DNA of 64,000 nucleotides from the NCBI RefSeq assembly GCF_030709675.1, contig NZ_JAUZQD010000005.1, forward strand, positions 186,001 to 250,000, in the 5' to 3' direction. This stretch comes from Symbioplanes lichenis (GTDB lineage Bacteria; Actinomycetota; Actinomycetes; Mycobacteriales; Micromonosporaceae). The position numbers and the translations under genes were made by a program. How positions within the stretch are numbered: position 1 is the first letter of the stretch; the number at the start of each line of letters is the position of its first letter. Positions 1 through 8,313 of the stretch are shown one piece after another. Under the pieces are notes generated by a model. The model searched no databases. It worked only from the letters and a program-made list of their open reading frames with translations, and had not been told where the DNA came from.

Positions 1-73
1 GAAAGCGCGCGATGTCCTGTAACCGTCGGTGACAGGCATACGACCGTTCGGTTGACCCGACCCCCCAGCGCCG

Positions 74-79
74 GATCAT
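74..79 (+). promoter_or_regulatory. Candidate -10 element of the phosphoesterase gene
   Basis: GATCAT lies 6 nt before the ATG at 86, and no ribosome binding site is visible between them. This fits the leaderless layout seen repeatedly in the window, although the first base departs from TANNNT. Weak on its own. Confidence 0.3.
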
Positions 80-85
80 GACGGC

Positions 86-847
86 ATGGCCTCCTTCATC
101 GCTCAGCTCAGCGACCCCCACCTCACCGCCGGCGTGCTGGGTCACGGCCCCGCCGCGGGCCTCCAGCTCGCCCTCGCGCGCGTCATGGCGCTCGATCCGC
201 GCCCCGACTGTGTCGTCGTCACCGGCGACCTCACCGACCACGGTCTGGAGGAGGAGTACGAAGCCCTCCAGCAGGTCATCGGCGAGTTCCCCCTGCCGCT
301 GCACCTCACGACGGGCAACCACGACGACCGCGAAGCCATGATCAAGGCGTTCGGCGGCGAGCCGTTCTACGTGGTGGACTACGCGGGGTTCTCGGTGGTC
401 GGGCTCGACTCGCTCATTCCCGGTTCGCCGGCCGGACGGCTCGGCCCGGAGCAGCTCGCGTGGCTCGACCGGGTGCTGGCGGCGCGGCCGGGCGTACCCG
501 TGATGGTGGGTCTGCACCACCCGCCGCTGCCGATCGGCATCCCCTTCCTCGACGGGATGCGCCTGCTGGACGGCGAGGAGCTGCGCGAGATCGTGGCCGA
601 CCGGGGCAATGTCGCCCGGATCATGGCCGGTCACGTGCACCGGCCGATCACCGCGGGCTTCGCCGGGACCGTCGTGACCGTGTCGCCGAGCACCTGGCGG
701 CAGTCGGGTCTGCTGCTCAACTCGGACGCCCCGCCCGGCTATGTCGCGGAGCCCACCGGCTTCCTGCTGCACCTGCTGGACGACCCCGATTGCGTGACGC
801 ATACAGTACAGGTCAGTCACGCTGGGGCGCTGCTCGGCGCATACTGA
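86..847 (+). CDS. Metallophosphoesterase, Icc/CpdA-type cyclic nucleotide phosphodiesterase family
   Basis: The 253-residue protein has the complete calcineurin-like metallophosphoesterase motif series: SDPHL near residue 9, GDLTDHG near 48, GNHDDR near 77, GLHHPPLP near 142 and GHVHRP near 183. These supply the Asp, His and Asn ligands of a dinuclear metal site. The family (CpdA/Icc, mycobacterial Rv0805) hydrolyses 3',5'-cyclic nucleotides and other phosphodiesters, and substrate cannot be read from sequence. There is no signal peptide, so it should be cytosolic. The ATG at 86 places the first metal motif close to the N-terminus, as in relatives. The next gene begins 80 nt downstream with its own promoter-like sequence, so it may be monocistronic. 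Confidence 0.85.
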   Translation: MASFIAQLSDPHLTAGVLGHGPAAGLQLALARVMALDPRPDCVVVTGDLTDHGLEEEYEALQQVIGEFPLPLHLTTGNHDDREAMIKAFGGEPFYVVDYAGFSVVGLDSLIPGSPAGRLGPEQLAWLDRVLAARPGVPVMVGLHHPPLPIGIPFLDGMRLLDGEELREIVADRGNVARIMAGHVHRPITAGFAGTVVTVSPSTWRQSGLLLNSDAPPGYVAEPTGFLLHLLDDPDCVTHTVQVSHAGALLGAY

Positions 848-927
848 CCACCGCTCGGCGCAGAGATCATCAATCAACCCCTTCCCCCGCTGTACGGTCG
901 ATGTCCGCCAGTGGGAAGGGGACGACG

Positions 928-1293
928 ATGCTCGACCATGTGATCCTCGGGGTGCACCACCTCGACGAGAGCCGGCATTTCTACGAGCACGCGCTGCGCC
1001 CGCTGGGTGTGAAGGTGATCGCCGAGGAGCCCGAGCTGATCGGCTTCGGCGACGACAGCGGGCGCCCCTTCTTCTGGCTCGCCGTGCGGGAGGCCACCCA
1101 CCGGGTGCACGTGGCCTTCACCGCGCCGGACCGGGCCGCCGTCGACGCGTTCCACGCGGCCGCGCTGCACGCCGGCGGGGTGGACAACGGGCCGCCGGGG
1201 CTGCGGGCGCATTACCACGAGAACTATTACGCGGCCTACGCCTTCGACGCCGACGGCAACAACATCGAGGCCGTCTGCCAGCGTCCTGTCTGA
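928..1293 (+). CDS. VOC (glyoxalase/bleomycin-resistance fold) family protein
   Basis: A 121-residue protein starting MLDHVILGVHHLDES, the usual first strand of a vicinal-oxygen-chelate domain, and ending in an ADPDGNNIE-like strand (FDADGNNIEAV). Potential metal ligands are the first His (DHV), a mid-protein His (RVHVAF) and the final Glu. VOC proteins include dioxygenases, isomerases and drug-binding proteins, and no specific activity can be assigned. The ATG at 928 is chosen because an AG-rich ribosome binding site (GAAGGGG) ends 7-8 nt upstream; an in-frame ATG at 901 would add nine residues outside the fold. TACGGT near 893 could be its -10 box. Confidence 0.8.
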   Translation: MLDHVILGVHHLDESRHFYEHALRPLGVKVIAEEPELIGFGDDSGRPFFWLAVREATHRVHVAFTAPDRAAVDAFHAAALHAGGVDNGPPGLRAHYHENYYAAYAFDADGNNIEAVCQRPV

Positions 1294-1355
1294 AATGCCA
1301 GCATAGCTACTTTCGGGTGGTATCTCTGAAGTCAACCTTCGGAGAGGTGGCCGCC

Positions 1356-2585
1356 ATGCCCGCACCCCTGCCCGCGAACGAGACCGACCGGCTCGCCGCG
1401 CTCTACGAGCTCGACATCCTCGACACCGCCCCGGAGAAGGACTTCGACGACATCGTCGCGCTGGCCTCGGCCGTGTGCGGTGTCCCGATGTCGCTGGTCA
1501 GCCTGGTCGACGCCGACCGACAGTGGTTCAAGGCGCGGCGGGGCACGGACCTGACCGAGACGTCGCGGGACATCTCGTTCTGCTCGCACGCCATCCTCGG
1601 CAAGGACCTCCTGGTCGTGCCGGACGCCACCCAGGACACCCGCTTCGCCGGGAACCCTCTGGTGTCCGGCGAGACCGGCATCCGCTTCTACGCCGGGGCG
1701 CCGCTGATCACCACGGACGGGTTCGCGCTGGGCTCGCTCTGCGTCGTCGATTCCGCGCCGCGCCGGCTCGACGTCGAGCAGCTGCAGGCGTTGCGGGCCC
1801 TGGCGCGGCAGGTGACGTCCCAGCTCGAGCTCCGGCGCTACGCCGTCGCGCTGGCCAACACCACGGCCCGGCTGCAGGAGCTGGAACGCCGCAAGGACGA
1901 CCTGGCCGGCCTCGTGGGCGGGAAGTTGCGGGCGCCGCTCAAGCTCATGCGGACGTACCTGCAGGAACTCGGGGAGACCGGCACCCACGACCTCGCGCTG
2001 GCCGATCTGGTCGGCCGCGCGACGGCCGCGCACGTGCGCGGGCTGACCGATCTGCTCGACCACCTGCAGTCGCTCGCCGACGCGGGCCACGGCTCCGACA
2101 GCCTGCACATGCGGCAGATCGACCTCACCAAGCTGACGCAGCGGGCGGTCGAGTCGGTGCGGCCGATCGCCGCCACCAAGCACATCTGGATCCTCAACCA
2201 CGCCGACGGGCCGGCGCTGCCGATCATCGCCGATCCCGTACGCCTGGAGCAGGTCCTCATGCAGCTGCTCTTCGCGGCCGTGAAGTACACCCCCGAGGGT
2301 GGCCGGGTGCGCGTCGGCACCGAGATCGAGTCGGGGCCGACCGTGCGGCTGGACGACATGGACATGCCCGACGGCCTGCGGCCCGACCTGTTCCCGCATC
2401 TCTACTACGGCGCCATCGCCAACCCGGCCGTCGTGCCGGGGCCCGACCGGGGCCTGGCGGTGGCCAAGCGGATCCTCGACGCGCACCACGCCACGGTGGC
2501 CCTCTCCGACCGGCCCGGTGACGGCACGTCGCTGCACGTCGTGTTCCCGTTCGCGGAGAACGAGCTGGAGCTGGTGGGCGTGTGA
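1356..2585 (+). CDS. GAF-domain histidine-kinase-like protein lacking catalytic residues
   Basis: Residues about 15-160 form a GAF sensor domain (VPMSLVSLVDADRQWFK, FCSHAI, YAGAPL, GSLCVVD). Residues about 165-400 follow the layout of a DHp/HATPase histidine kinase, but the key positions are changed. The H-box reads VGGKLRAPL at 187-195, where kinases have a His-Glu pair before LR.PL. The N-box reads EQVLMQLLFAAVKYTP (298-313), with Gln and Ala where the two Asn belong. The DxG motif is missing, and the final glycine-rich loop is reduced to GPDRGLAVAKRILDAHHA. I infer a non-catalytic sensor or scaffold. No response regulator gene is adjacent. The ATG at 1356 follows GGAGAGG; an upstream GTG at 1317 has no such site. 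Confidence 0.8.
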   Translation: MPAPLPANETDRLAALYELDILDTAPEKDFDDIVALASAVCGVPMSLVSLVDADRQWFKARRGTDLTETSRDISFCSHAILGKDLLVVPDATQDTRFAGNPLVSGETGIRFYAGAPLITTDGFALGSLCVVDSAPRRLDVEQLQALRALARQVTSQLELRRYAVALANTTARLQELERRKDDLAGLVGGKLRAPLKLMRTYLQELGETGTHDLALADLVGRATAAHVRGLTDLLDHLQSLADAGHGSDSLHMRQIDLTKLTQRAVESVRPIAATKHIWILNHADGPALPIIADPVRLEQVLMQLLFAAVKYTPEGGRVRVGTEIESGPTVRLDDMDMPDGLRPDLFPHLYYGAIANPAVVPGPDRGLAVAKRILDAHHATVALSDRPGDGTSLHVVFPFAENELELVGV

Positions 2586-2590
2586 CCGAA

Positions 2591-2634
2591 GGGGCCCGCC
2601 CGCGCCCGGCTGCAGATCGGGCGGGACGGGCCCC
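2591..2634. terminator. Bidirectional terminator-like hairpin between convergent genes
   Basis: GGGGCCCG...CGGGCCCC forms a long GC-rich imperfect stem between the stop codons of the GAF protein (+) and the deacetylase/glycosyltransferase (-). There is no clear T-run, as is common in actinobacteria. Confidence 0.55.
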
Positions 2635-2638
2635 CTGG

Positions 2639-5041
2639 TCAGGCCCCGCGCGTGTACGCGGGACCGGACTCCCCGGCCGGGGGCGAGCCGGCCTGGGGGT
2701 AGCTGTCGTGACCCTCGTACTGGATCGGGACCGGTGGCCGCGCCGTGGCCCGGCCCGTCGGCGGGAACACCGCGGTCGCGCTCATCTGGTCGCGGCTCGG
2801 CGGCCACGTGTCGATCGGCGGCGCGACGGACTGCTGCGGCAGCACCGGTCGCGGGCTCTCCACGACCGGGGCCGAGCGCACGCCGTTGAGGCCCACGCGG
2901 TGCAGCTTGTGCCAGCGCAGCCGGCCACCGGTGAGTGCGGTCACCGCCGACTGGATCAAGACCAGATACATCAATTGCCGGTACGCGAACTGCTGCAGCG
3001 GGAGTCGCCACAGCGGCACCATCGACTCGCGGTCGAAGCGGAACGCCACGGCGGCGGTGAACAGCTGCAGGGCGAGCATGGCCAGCCACGCCTGGAGAGT
3101 CGCGCTGAGCTCCCAGAAGACGATGCCGTAGAGCAGCATGATGTCGACGACCGGCGCCAGCATCGGCAGCGCCACCCCGAAGAGGGCGAGGAACGGCAGT
3201 CCCACGCGCCCGAACCGGCCGGACGGCCCGGAGTCGCGCAGCGCGTGCCGGTGCTTCCACATCGCCTGCATGGTGCCGTAGCTCCACCGGTAGCGCTGGC
3301 GGTAGAGCTGCTCCAGCGTCGCCGGCGCCTCGGTCCACGCCTTGGCCCGCTCCTCGTAGACGACCCGCCAGCCCTGCCGGCACATCGCCATGGTCACGTC
3401 GGTGTCCTCGGCGAGCGTCTCGTCGCTGACGCCGCCGACCCCGGCCAGGGCCTCGCGCCGGAACGCGCCGATCGCCCCGGGCACGGTCGGCATGCAGTTG
3501 AGCACCTCGTAGAGCCGGCGGTCGAGGTTGAAGCCGATCACGTACTCGATGTGCTGCCAGCCGGCGACCATCTTGTCGCGGTTGCCGACCTTGACGTTGC
3601 CGGCGACCGCGCCGACGGACGGGTCGGCGAAGGGCTGCACGAGCATCCGGATCGAGTCCGGCTCGAAGATCGTGTCGCCGTCCACCATGACGATGAGGTC
3701 GTGCCGGGCCAGGGCGACGCCGGTGTTGAGGGCGTTCGGCTTGCCGCCGTTGGGGACCCGGATCACCCGTACGTTCGGCAGGTGCATCCGCTCCACGATC
3801 GCGGCCGTGCCGTCGGTCGAGCCGTCGTCCACGACGACCACCTCGATGTCCGGGTAGTCGCCGCCGGCCAGCGAGCGGACCGCGGCCTCGATGCCCTCCT
3901 TCTCGTTGTAGGCGGGCACGATGACGGAGACCGGCTCGCTGACGGGCGGGCCCCAGCTGAAGGTCTTCTTGCGGCGCTGCCGGGCGTGCCGGGTGGCGAG
4001 CGCCAGCAACAGCGCCGTACGACCGATCGTCAGCAGCCCCACGACCAGGAACAGGCCCGCGATCAGCCACACCATGCCGTCGGCCAGGCGTACGGTCCAG
4101 ATCAGTGCCGTGCCCCGCCAGCGGTCGGTGCCCTCCGCCGCCGGGTTCTCGGCCAGCAGGGGCACGCGGGCCTGCTTGGCCTGCTGTTCGATGCCGAGGT
4201 TCATGCCCTCGGTGACCGTGGTGAAGCGCCAGCCCCGCGCCTGCATCATCGGAATGAACTTCCGCAGCGCCGCGACGGTCTGCGCGCGCTCGCCACCGGC
4301 GTCGTGGAAGAGCGTGACCGCGCCGGCGTCGCCCCGTGGCGTCGCGTTGGCGATGATCCGGTCGACGCCCGGGCGCTGCCAGTCCTCGCTGTCCGTGTCG
4401 TTGACGACGACGAGATAGCCGTCGCGGCCGGCGGCCTTGACGATCTGCCAGTTGACGTCGTCGATGGCGTCCGGCTTGGACGAGTACGGGAAGCGGGCCA
4501 GATTGGTCCGTACGTTCGCCGCCCGCGCGATGGCCACCTGCGTCTGCGACAGCTCGAGGCTGCGCCGCCACGGGGCGATGCGCTGCAGGTTGGGGTGCGT
4601 GAACGTGTGCAGCCCCAGCTCGTTGCCCTCGTCGGTGATCCGCTTGGTGAGCTCGGGGTGCCGGGCCACCTCGGAACCGACGACGAAGAAGGTCCCGTGC
4701 GCGTCGAACTCCCGCAGCACCTCGAGCACCTTCGGCGTCCACACCGGATCGGGGCCGTCGTCGAAGGTCAGCGCGATCGTCTTGTCGGGCAGCCGGCTCG
4801 AGCTCGCCTGGCCGCCCGTGGTGTTGATGATCGGGCCGCCCTCGCGGATCGCCTTGGGCACGCCGGCCTGATCGCCGACCTCGGAGTCCTTGTGGTCGCC
4901 CTTGAACTCCGCGTTGATGTACGCCTGCACGACCAGCACGCCGACGAAGAGCACCAGCAGCAGGACGCCGAGCATGACGCGGGGCTGGGGCAGGACGCGG
5001 CGGCGGGACCGGCTGCGGTTGCGGTTGCGCCGGGTCGTCAC
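2639..5041 (-). CDS. Fused polysaccharide deacetylase (NodB) and family 2 glycosyltransferase, membrane protein
   Basis: An 800-residue two-enzyme fusion. After an N-terminal membrane anchor (about 22-41) comes a NodB deacetylase domain (about 85-285) with TFDDGPD at 92-98, HTFTHP at 145-150, RFPYS at 183-187 and LFHDAG near 244. A membrane segment at about 320-350 leads to a GT2 domain with VDDGSTDGT at 404-412, DGD at 454-456, an AEDTD acid motif and QRYRW (QxxRW). Further membrane helices follow to about 735, then a disordered tail. This is the architecture of processive polysaccharide synthases joined to an exported-side deacetylase, so it probably makes and de-N-acetylates an amino-sugar polymer (inference). 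GTG start; GTGA overlaps the upstream partner's stop, so translation is probably coupled. Confidence 0.88.
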   Translation of the reverse strand: MTTRRNRNRSRSRRRVLPQPRVMLGVLLLVLFVGVLVVQAYINAEFKGDHKDSEVGDQAGVPKAIREGGPIINTTGGQASSSRLPDKTIALTFDDGPDPVWTPKVLEVLREFDAHGTFFVVGSEVARHPELTKRITDEGNELGLHTFTHPNLQRIAPWRRSLELSQTQVAIARAANVRTNLARFPYSSKPDAIDDVNWQIVKAAGRDGYLVVVNDTDSEDWQRPGVDRIIANATPRGDAGAVTLFHDAGGERAQTVAALRKFIPMMQARGWRFTTVTEGMNLGIEQQAKQARVPLLAENPAAEGTDRWRGTALIWTVRLADGMVWLIAGLFLVVGLLTIGRTALLLALATRHARQRRKKTFSWGPPVSEPVSVIVPAYNEKEGIEAAVRSLAGGDYPDIEVVVVDDGSTDGTAAIVERMHLPNVRVIRVPNGGKPNALNTGVALARHDLIVMVDGDTIFEPDSIRMLVQPFADPSVGAVAGNVKVGNRDKMVAGWQHIEYVIGFNLDRRLYEVLNCMPTVPGAIGAFRREALAGVGGVSDETLAEDTDVTMAMCRQGWRVVYEERAKAWTEAPATLEQLYRQRYRWSYGTMQAMWKHRHALRDSGPSGRFGRVGLPFLALFGVALPMLAPVVDIMLLYGIVFWELSATLQAWLAMLALQLFTAAVAFRFDRESMVPLWRLPLQQFAYRQLMYLVLIQSAVTALTGGRLRWHKLHRVGLNGVRSAPVVESPRPVLPQQSVAPPIDTWPPSRDQMSATAVFPPTGRATARPPVPIQYEGHDSYPQAGSPPAGESGPAYTRGA

Positions 5042-5976
5042 AGGGCGACCTCGATGTCGATGTCGATCAGGGCGGAGTCGCTGTCCTCGTCTCCGCTGCC
5101 GCTGTCGTCCGCGTTGCCGCCGTCGTCTCCGCTGCTGCTGTCGTCCGCGTTGCCGCTGTCGTCTCCGCTGCCGGCACCGTCGTCGCTGCTGTCGGTGTCC
5201 TTCGGCGGGGCGGGCGCGGGCGGGATGTCGACCGAGCCGGAGCCGCCGCCACCGCCGCTCGTGTCGTCGCTACCGCTGGTGTCAGCGCCGCCGCTGGTGT
5301 CGCCTCCGCCGCCGCCGCTGGTGTCGCCGCCGCTGGTGTCGCCTCCGCCGCCACCGCCGCCGCTTGTTTCGCCGCCTGTGTCACCGCCGCCCGGCGGGGC
5401 CGGGGGCACGACGACGGGCGGCTGCGAGGCCGGCGGCGTCGACGTGCTCGGCGACGACGAGACGGGCGGCTTGGTCGTGCTCGACTCGATCGGCCGCGCG
5501 CTCGGCGTCGGCGTGGGCGCCTTCGTCGTCGGCCGCGGCGTCGGAACGGCCGCGGTGGTCCGGCGCGGTGCCGCGGAGGCACTGCGGGAGCTCGGACGCG
5601 ACCCCGCCGTGTCCCGCACGGCCGGCGCCGCCCGCTGCGGGAACGACTCCAGCACCGGCCGGGCGCTCGGCGTCGCGCTGACCGGGGCCGGGGTCGGCGT
5701 CGGCTTGGCCACGACGGTCTTGTCGCCGCCGCGCACGAGGTCCGGGAGGGGCAGCACGACGTTCGAGCTGACCGGACCGCCGGCCAGGCTGACGCTGATC
5801 AGTCCCCCGTAGACCATGCAGAGGGCACCGAAGCCGTACGCGGCCCGGCGCAGCAGCCGCCGACGACGGCCGGTCGAGTCCACGAACACCGGCGAGGGCT
5901 GAGCGACGACGATCACCTCGGTGGTGTCGGGGCCGTCGGCGTCGGAGGGCGCTTTTCCATGCTCCTGCAATGTCAC
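5038..5976 (-). CDS. Single-pass membrane protein with Ser/Gly/Asp-rich low-complexity tail
   Basis: A 312-residue protein. A basic patch RRRRLLRRA precedes one membrane helix at about 45-68, followed by a long outside segment rich in Pro, Thr and Ser, then runs of GGGGGDTSGG and finally DDSGSGDD-type acidic repeats (about 200-305). No enzymatic domain is visible. It overlaps the deacetylase/GT2 gene by 4 nt (GTGA), so it probably works with that enzyme at the cell surface, perhaps as a wall-spanning spacer (inference). The GTG start at 5976 has TAAGCT 6 nt upstream, consistent with a leaderless transcript. The tail is encoded by short GC-rich repeats and could vary in length between strains. 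Confidence 0.7.
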   Translation of the reverse strand: MTLQEHGKAPSDADGPDTTEVIVVAQPSPVFVDSTGRRRRLLRRAAYGFGALCMVYGGLISVSLAGGPVSSNVVLPLPDLVRGGDKTVVAKPTPTPAPVSATPSARPVLESFPQRAAPAVRDTAGSRPSSRSASAAPRRTTAAVPTPRPTTKAPTPTPSARPIESSTTKPPVSSSPSTSTPPASQPPVVVPPAPPGGGDTGGETSGGGGGGGDTSGGDTSGGGGGDTSGGADTSGSDDTSGGGGGSGSVDIPPAPAPPKDTDSSDDGAGSGDDSGNADDSSSGDDGGNADDSGSGDEDSDSALIDIDIEVAL

Positions 5977-6659
5977 GCGGCGAGCTTAGAAACATCTATT
6001 GAGATCATGATTGGCGTCACCGGAAAGGATGACGACCAAAATGCGGGGTGACTTCGACCGAAACGGTGACGTCCCGGGTTTGACCTGATCATCGCCCTGT
6101 GATCCATCATCCGGGCGGCTCGCCCTGAGCAGGGAAGAATGGCCCGCCCGGTCAGAGGTTACGCTTTCGGGGCCAGAAAGTTGCTGTCATATCCCCGACT
6201 GCCCCGCAACCATTCCGCGAATCAATTTCACAATGCTTATTATGGCCTTCGAGGGCTTTTGTCCGGATTGACCCGTGTCTCGCACGCCGTGGCCGCACCG
6301 TCGCTCAGGGTGCGTGACCAGGTGAAGTATCGACAACTGAGTAAGTCCACTTGTTGTGTCCGCCCAGGACGCTCGTTAAGCTTCGAGGTGCGCGCCCCTA
6401 TCGCCCGCTTCCCCCGTGGCAGGCGATCGGGGCGTTGCCTATTTCTCCGGCCGGACGATCCCGCACTTTACCGGCATTCTGGTCCGCCCCCACCGAGCGC
6501 TCGCGCCTCGCCTCCCGGCTCACCAAGCCGACGGCGACCCCGGCGACGGCGGTTGCCGGGTCCGCGGGGGACGGGCGGCGCGGGGCCGGACCACAGGCCG
6601 ATGCCGCTCCGGCGCTGCTTTCTCCCGAGGATCCGAGCTGTCGTGATGCGGCCGGCCGG
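5977..6659. other. 683-bp intergenic region of lower GC content
   Basis: No convincing gene. The part from about 6000 to 6400 is much less GC-rich than its surroundings and holds several small inverted elements: ATCATGAT near 6005, GTCACC/GGTGAC pairs at about 6018-6075, and ACAAC...GTTGT around 6335-6358. The left edge holds the promoter of the surface-protein operon. The right part lies downstream of pmt and shows GC-rich hairpin potential. A 189-codon open frame on the plus strand (6139-6708) lacks GC-rich third positions and overlaps the pmt end, so I do not call it. Confidence 0.5.
5983..5988 (-). promoter_or_regulatory. -10 element of a leaderless promoter (surface protein/deacetylase operon)
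   Basis: On the minus strand TAAGCT is followed by 6 nt and then the GTG at 5976. There is no room for a ribosome binding site, so the transcript would begin at or next to the start codon. Confidence 0.5.
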
Positions 6660-8240
6660 TCAGATCCAGCGGCCGCCCAGCCACATCCGGGACGACCAGT
6701 CGTCGTAGGGGATCAGCTGCCCCACGAAGATGGGATAGAAGTAGGCGAAGCAGAGTGCGACCAGCAGCAGGTAGACCCCGGCGACGATCGAGCCGATCAT
6801 CTGGCGGTCGCTGCGGGCCGCTCCGGCCGCCGTGCCGCCCGGGGGCGTCATGATGGCGCCGAGGACGTAGACGACGGCGAGGATCAGGAAGGGCAGGGCG
6901 GGCAGGGCGTAGAAGGAGAACATCGTGCGCCCGTCGGCGACGGCGAAGTAGAACCACGGGAGCAGGCCGGCCATGACGCCCGTACCGATGGCGAGGGCGC
7001 GCCAGTCGCGGCGGGCGATGCCGAACCAGACCAGCGCGGCGAGCGCGGGCAGGAACGACCACCACAGCAGGGGAGTGCCGAGCAGCAGCACCTCGGCGGC
7101 GCAGCTGGACGAGCCGCAGTTGCCGCTGTTGCTCCAGGAGAAGGCGACGGGGCGGCCCAGCAGCAGCCATTGCCACGGCCATGACTGGTAGACGTGGCGG
7201 TCGGTCAGGCCGCTGTGGAAGGTGTACGCCTCGTGGTGGTAGTGGATCAGGTTGAGCAGGGCGCCGACGATCGGCGGCTCGCTCATGCCGTTGGCCTCGC
7301 GGTAGTGCCGGAAGTAGCCGTCGTTCGTGACGAACCAGCCCGTCCACGTGGCCAGGTAGGTGAGCACGGTGAGCGCGAAGCTGAGAATCAGCCAGCCGAG
7401 GTCGCCGAGCAGCCCGGAGCGGGCCCAGCGGCGGACCCCGGCGGAGCGGCGGGCCTGCATGCGCCAGACGACCACGAGCGCGGCGAAGAAGGGCGCGAAG
7501 AACAGTGCACTCCACTTCACGCCGCAGGCCAGGCCGAAGGTGACGCCGGAGACGAGCAGCCACCACGGCACGACCAGCGGGCGCTTGTGCTCCGGGCTCC
7601 AGCCCTCGTCGAGCGCGCGCAACAGCCGGCGGCGGTAGTGGTCGCGGTCGAGGACCATCGCGGCGAAGGTCATCAGGATGAACAGGCCGAGGAAGATGTC
7701 GAGCAGCGAGGTGCGCGACAGCACGAACTGGAAGCCGTCGAGGGTCATGAGCAGGCCCGCGGCGCCGGCCAGGACGATCGAGCGGAACATCCGGTAGGCG
7801 ACCCGGATCAGGATCAGGATCATGAGTACGCCGGCGATCGCGGCCGGGAAGCGCCAGCCGAGCTCGTTGTTGCCGAACGCCTTCTCGCCGAACGCGATGA
7901 GCCACTTGCCCAGCGGCGGATGCACGACGTAGGCCGGGCCGTTGACCTTCTCGTCCCACTCGACGCCGTGCTGCAGCATGTCCCAGGCGTCGGTCGGGTA
8001 GTACACCTCGTCGAAGATGTACCCCTTGGGGTGAGTGATGCCGACGAGCCGCAGCACCGTGGCGATCGCCACGATCACGCCCGTGACGAGCCACGAGTAG
8101 GGGTTCAGCCAGTTGTCGAGCGTGGTCAGCCGCCGGCGCACGGCCTCGGGCACGCCGCGCACGCCCGTGGCCGCCGTCGCGTCCGGGCTCTCGTCCGCGG
8201 GCGGGCCCGGGGTGTCAGTCTCCGCTGTCGCCGAAGTCAC
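6660..8240 (-). CDS. pmt: Protein O-mannosyltransferase (PMT family, polyprenyl-phosphate-mannose dependent)
   Basis: A 526-residue multi-spanning membrane protein. The first extracytoplasmic loop carries the acidic FDEVYYPTDAWD motif (about 75-86) and VHPPLGKW, both hallmarks of the GT39/PMT catalytic loop. About ten further hydrophobic helices follow. PMT enzymes transfer mannose from polyprenyl-phosphate-mannose to Ser/Thr of secreted proteins, and Pro/Thr-rich exported proteins such as the one at 12674 are plausible acceptors (inference). It is divergent from rsmI with a 73-bp gap, the same arrangement as Rv1002c/Rv1003 in Mycobacterium tuberculosis. The GTG start has TACGAT 6 nt upstream and no Shine-Dalgarno sequence, so the message is probably leaderless. 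Confidence 0.92.
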   Translation of the reverse strand: MTSATAETDTPGPPADESPDATAATGVRGVPEAVRRRLTTLDNWLNPYSWLVTGVIVAIATVLRLVGITHPKGYIFDEVYYPTDAWDMLQHGVEWDEKVNGPAYVVHPPLGKWLIAFGEKAFGNNELGWRFPAAIAGVLMILILIRVAYRMFRSIVLAGAAGLLMTLDGFQFVLSRTSLLDIFLGLFILMTFAAMVLDRDHYRRRLLRALDEGWSPEHKRPLVVPWWLLVSGVTFGLACGVKWSALFFAPFFAALVVVWRMQARRSAGVRRWARSGLLGDLGWLILSFALTVLTYLATWTGWFVTNDGYFRHYREANGMSEPPIVGALLNLIHYHHEAYTFHSGLTDRHVYQSWPWQWLLLGRPVAFSWSNSGNCGSSSCAAEVLLLGTPLLWWSFLPALAALVWFGIARRDWRALAIGTGVMAGLLPWFYFAVADGRTMFSFYALPALPFLILAVVYVLGAIMTPPGGTAAGAARSDRQMIGSIVAGVYLLLVALCFAYFYPIFVGQLIPYDDWSSRMWLGGRWI

Positions 8241-8246
8241 CCCGCG

Positions 8247-8252
8247 ATCGTA
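8247..8252 (-). promoter_or_regulatory. -10 element of leaderless pmt promoter
   Basis: TACGAT on the minus strand, then 6 nt (CGCGGG), then the GTG at 8240. Confidence 0.55.
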
Positions 8253-8313
8253 GGCGGCCCGTCCATCGCACCGCCCGGCACGTCCACGCCGCGCGGTGTG
8301 ATGGACTCAGGGC

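Noticed and set aside
1332..4742. Long minus-strand open frame across the GAF gene and deacetylase gene
   Set aside because: Shadow reading of two real genes, with Ala/Arg-rich low-complexity translation.
2582..5812. Very long plus-strand open frame opposite the deacetylase operon
   Set aside because: It is the antisense shadow of a GC-rich gene; the encoded sequence is Arg/Asp/Val-rich with no domains, and the minus strand carries complete enzyme motifs.
6139..6708. 189-codon plus-strand frame in the intergenic gap
   Set aside because: No GC-rich third positions, no family resemblance, no ribosome binding site, and it runs into the end of pmt.
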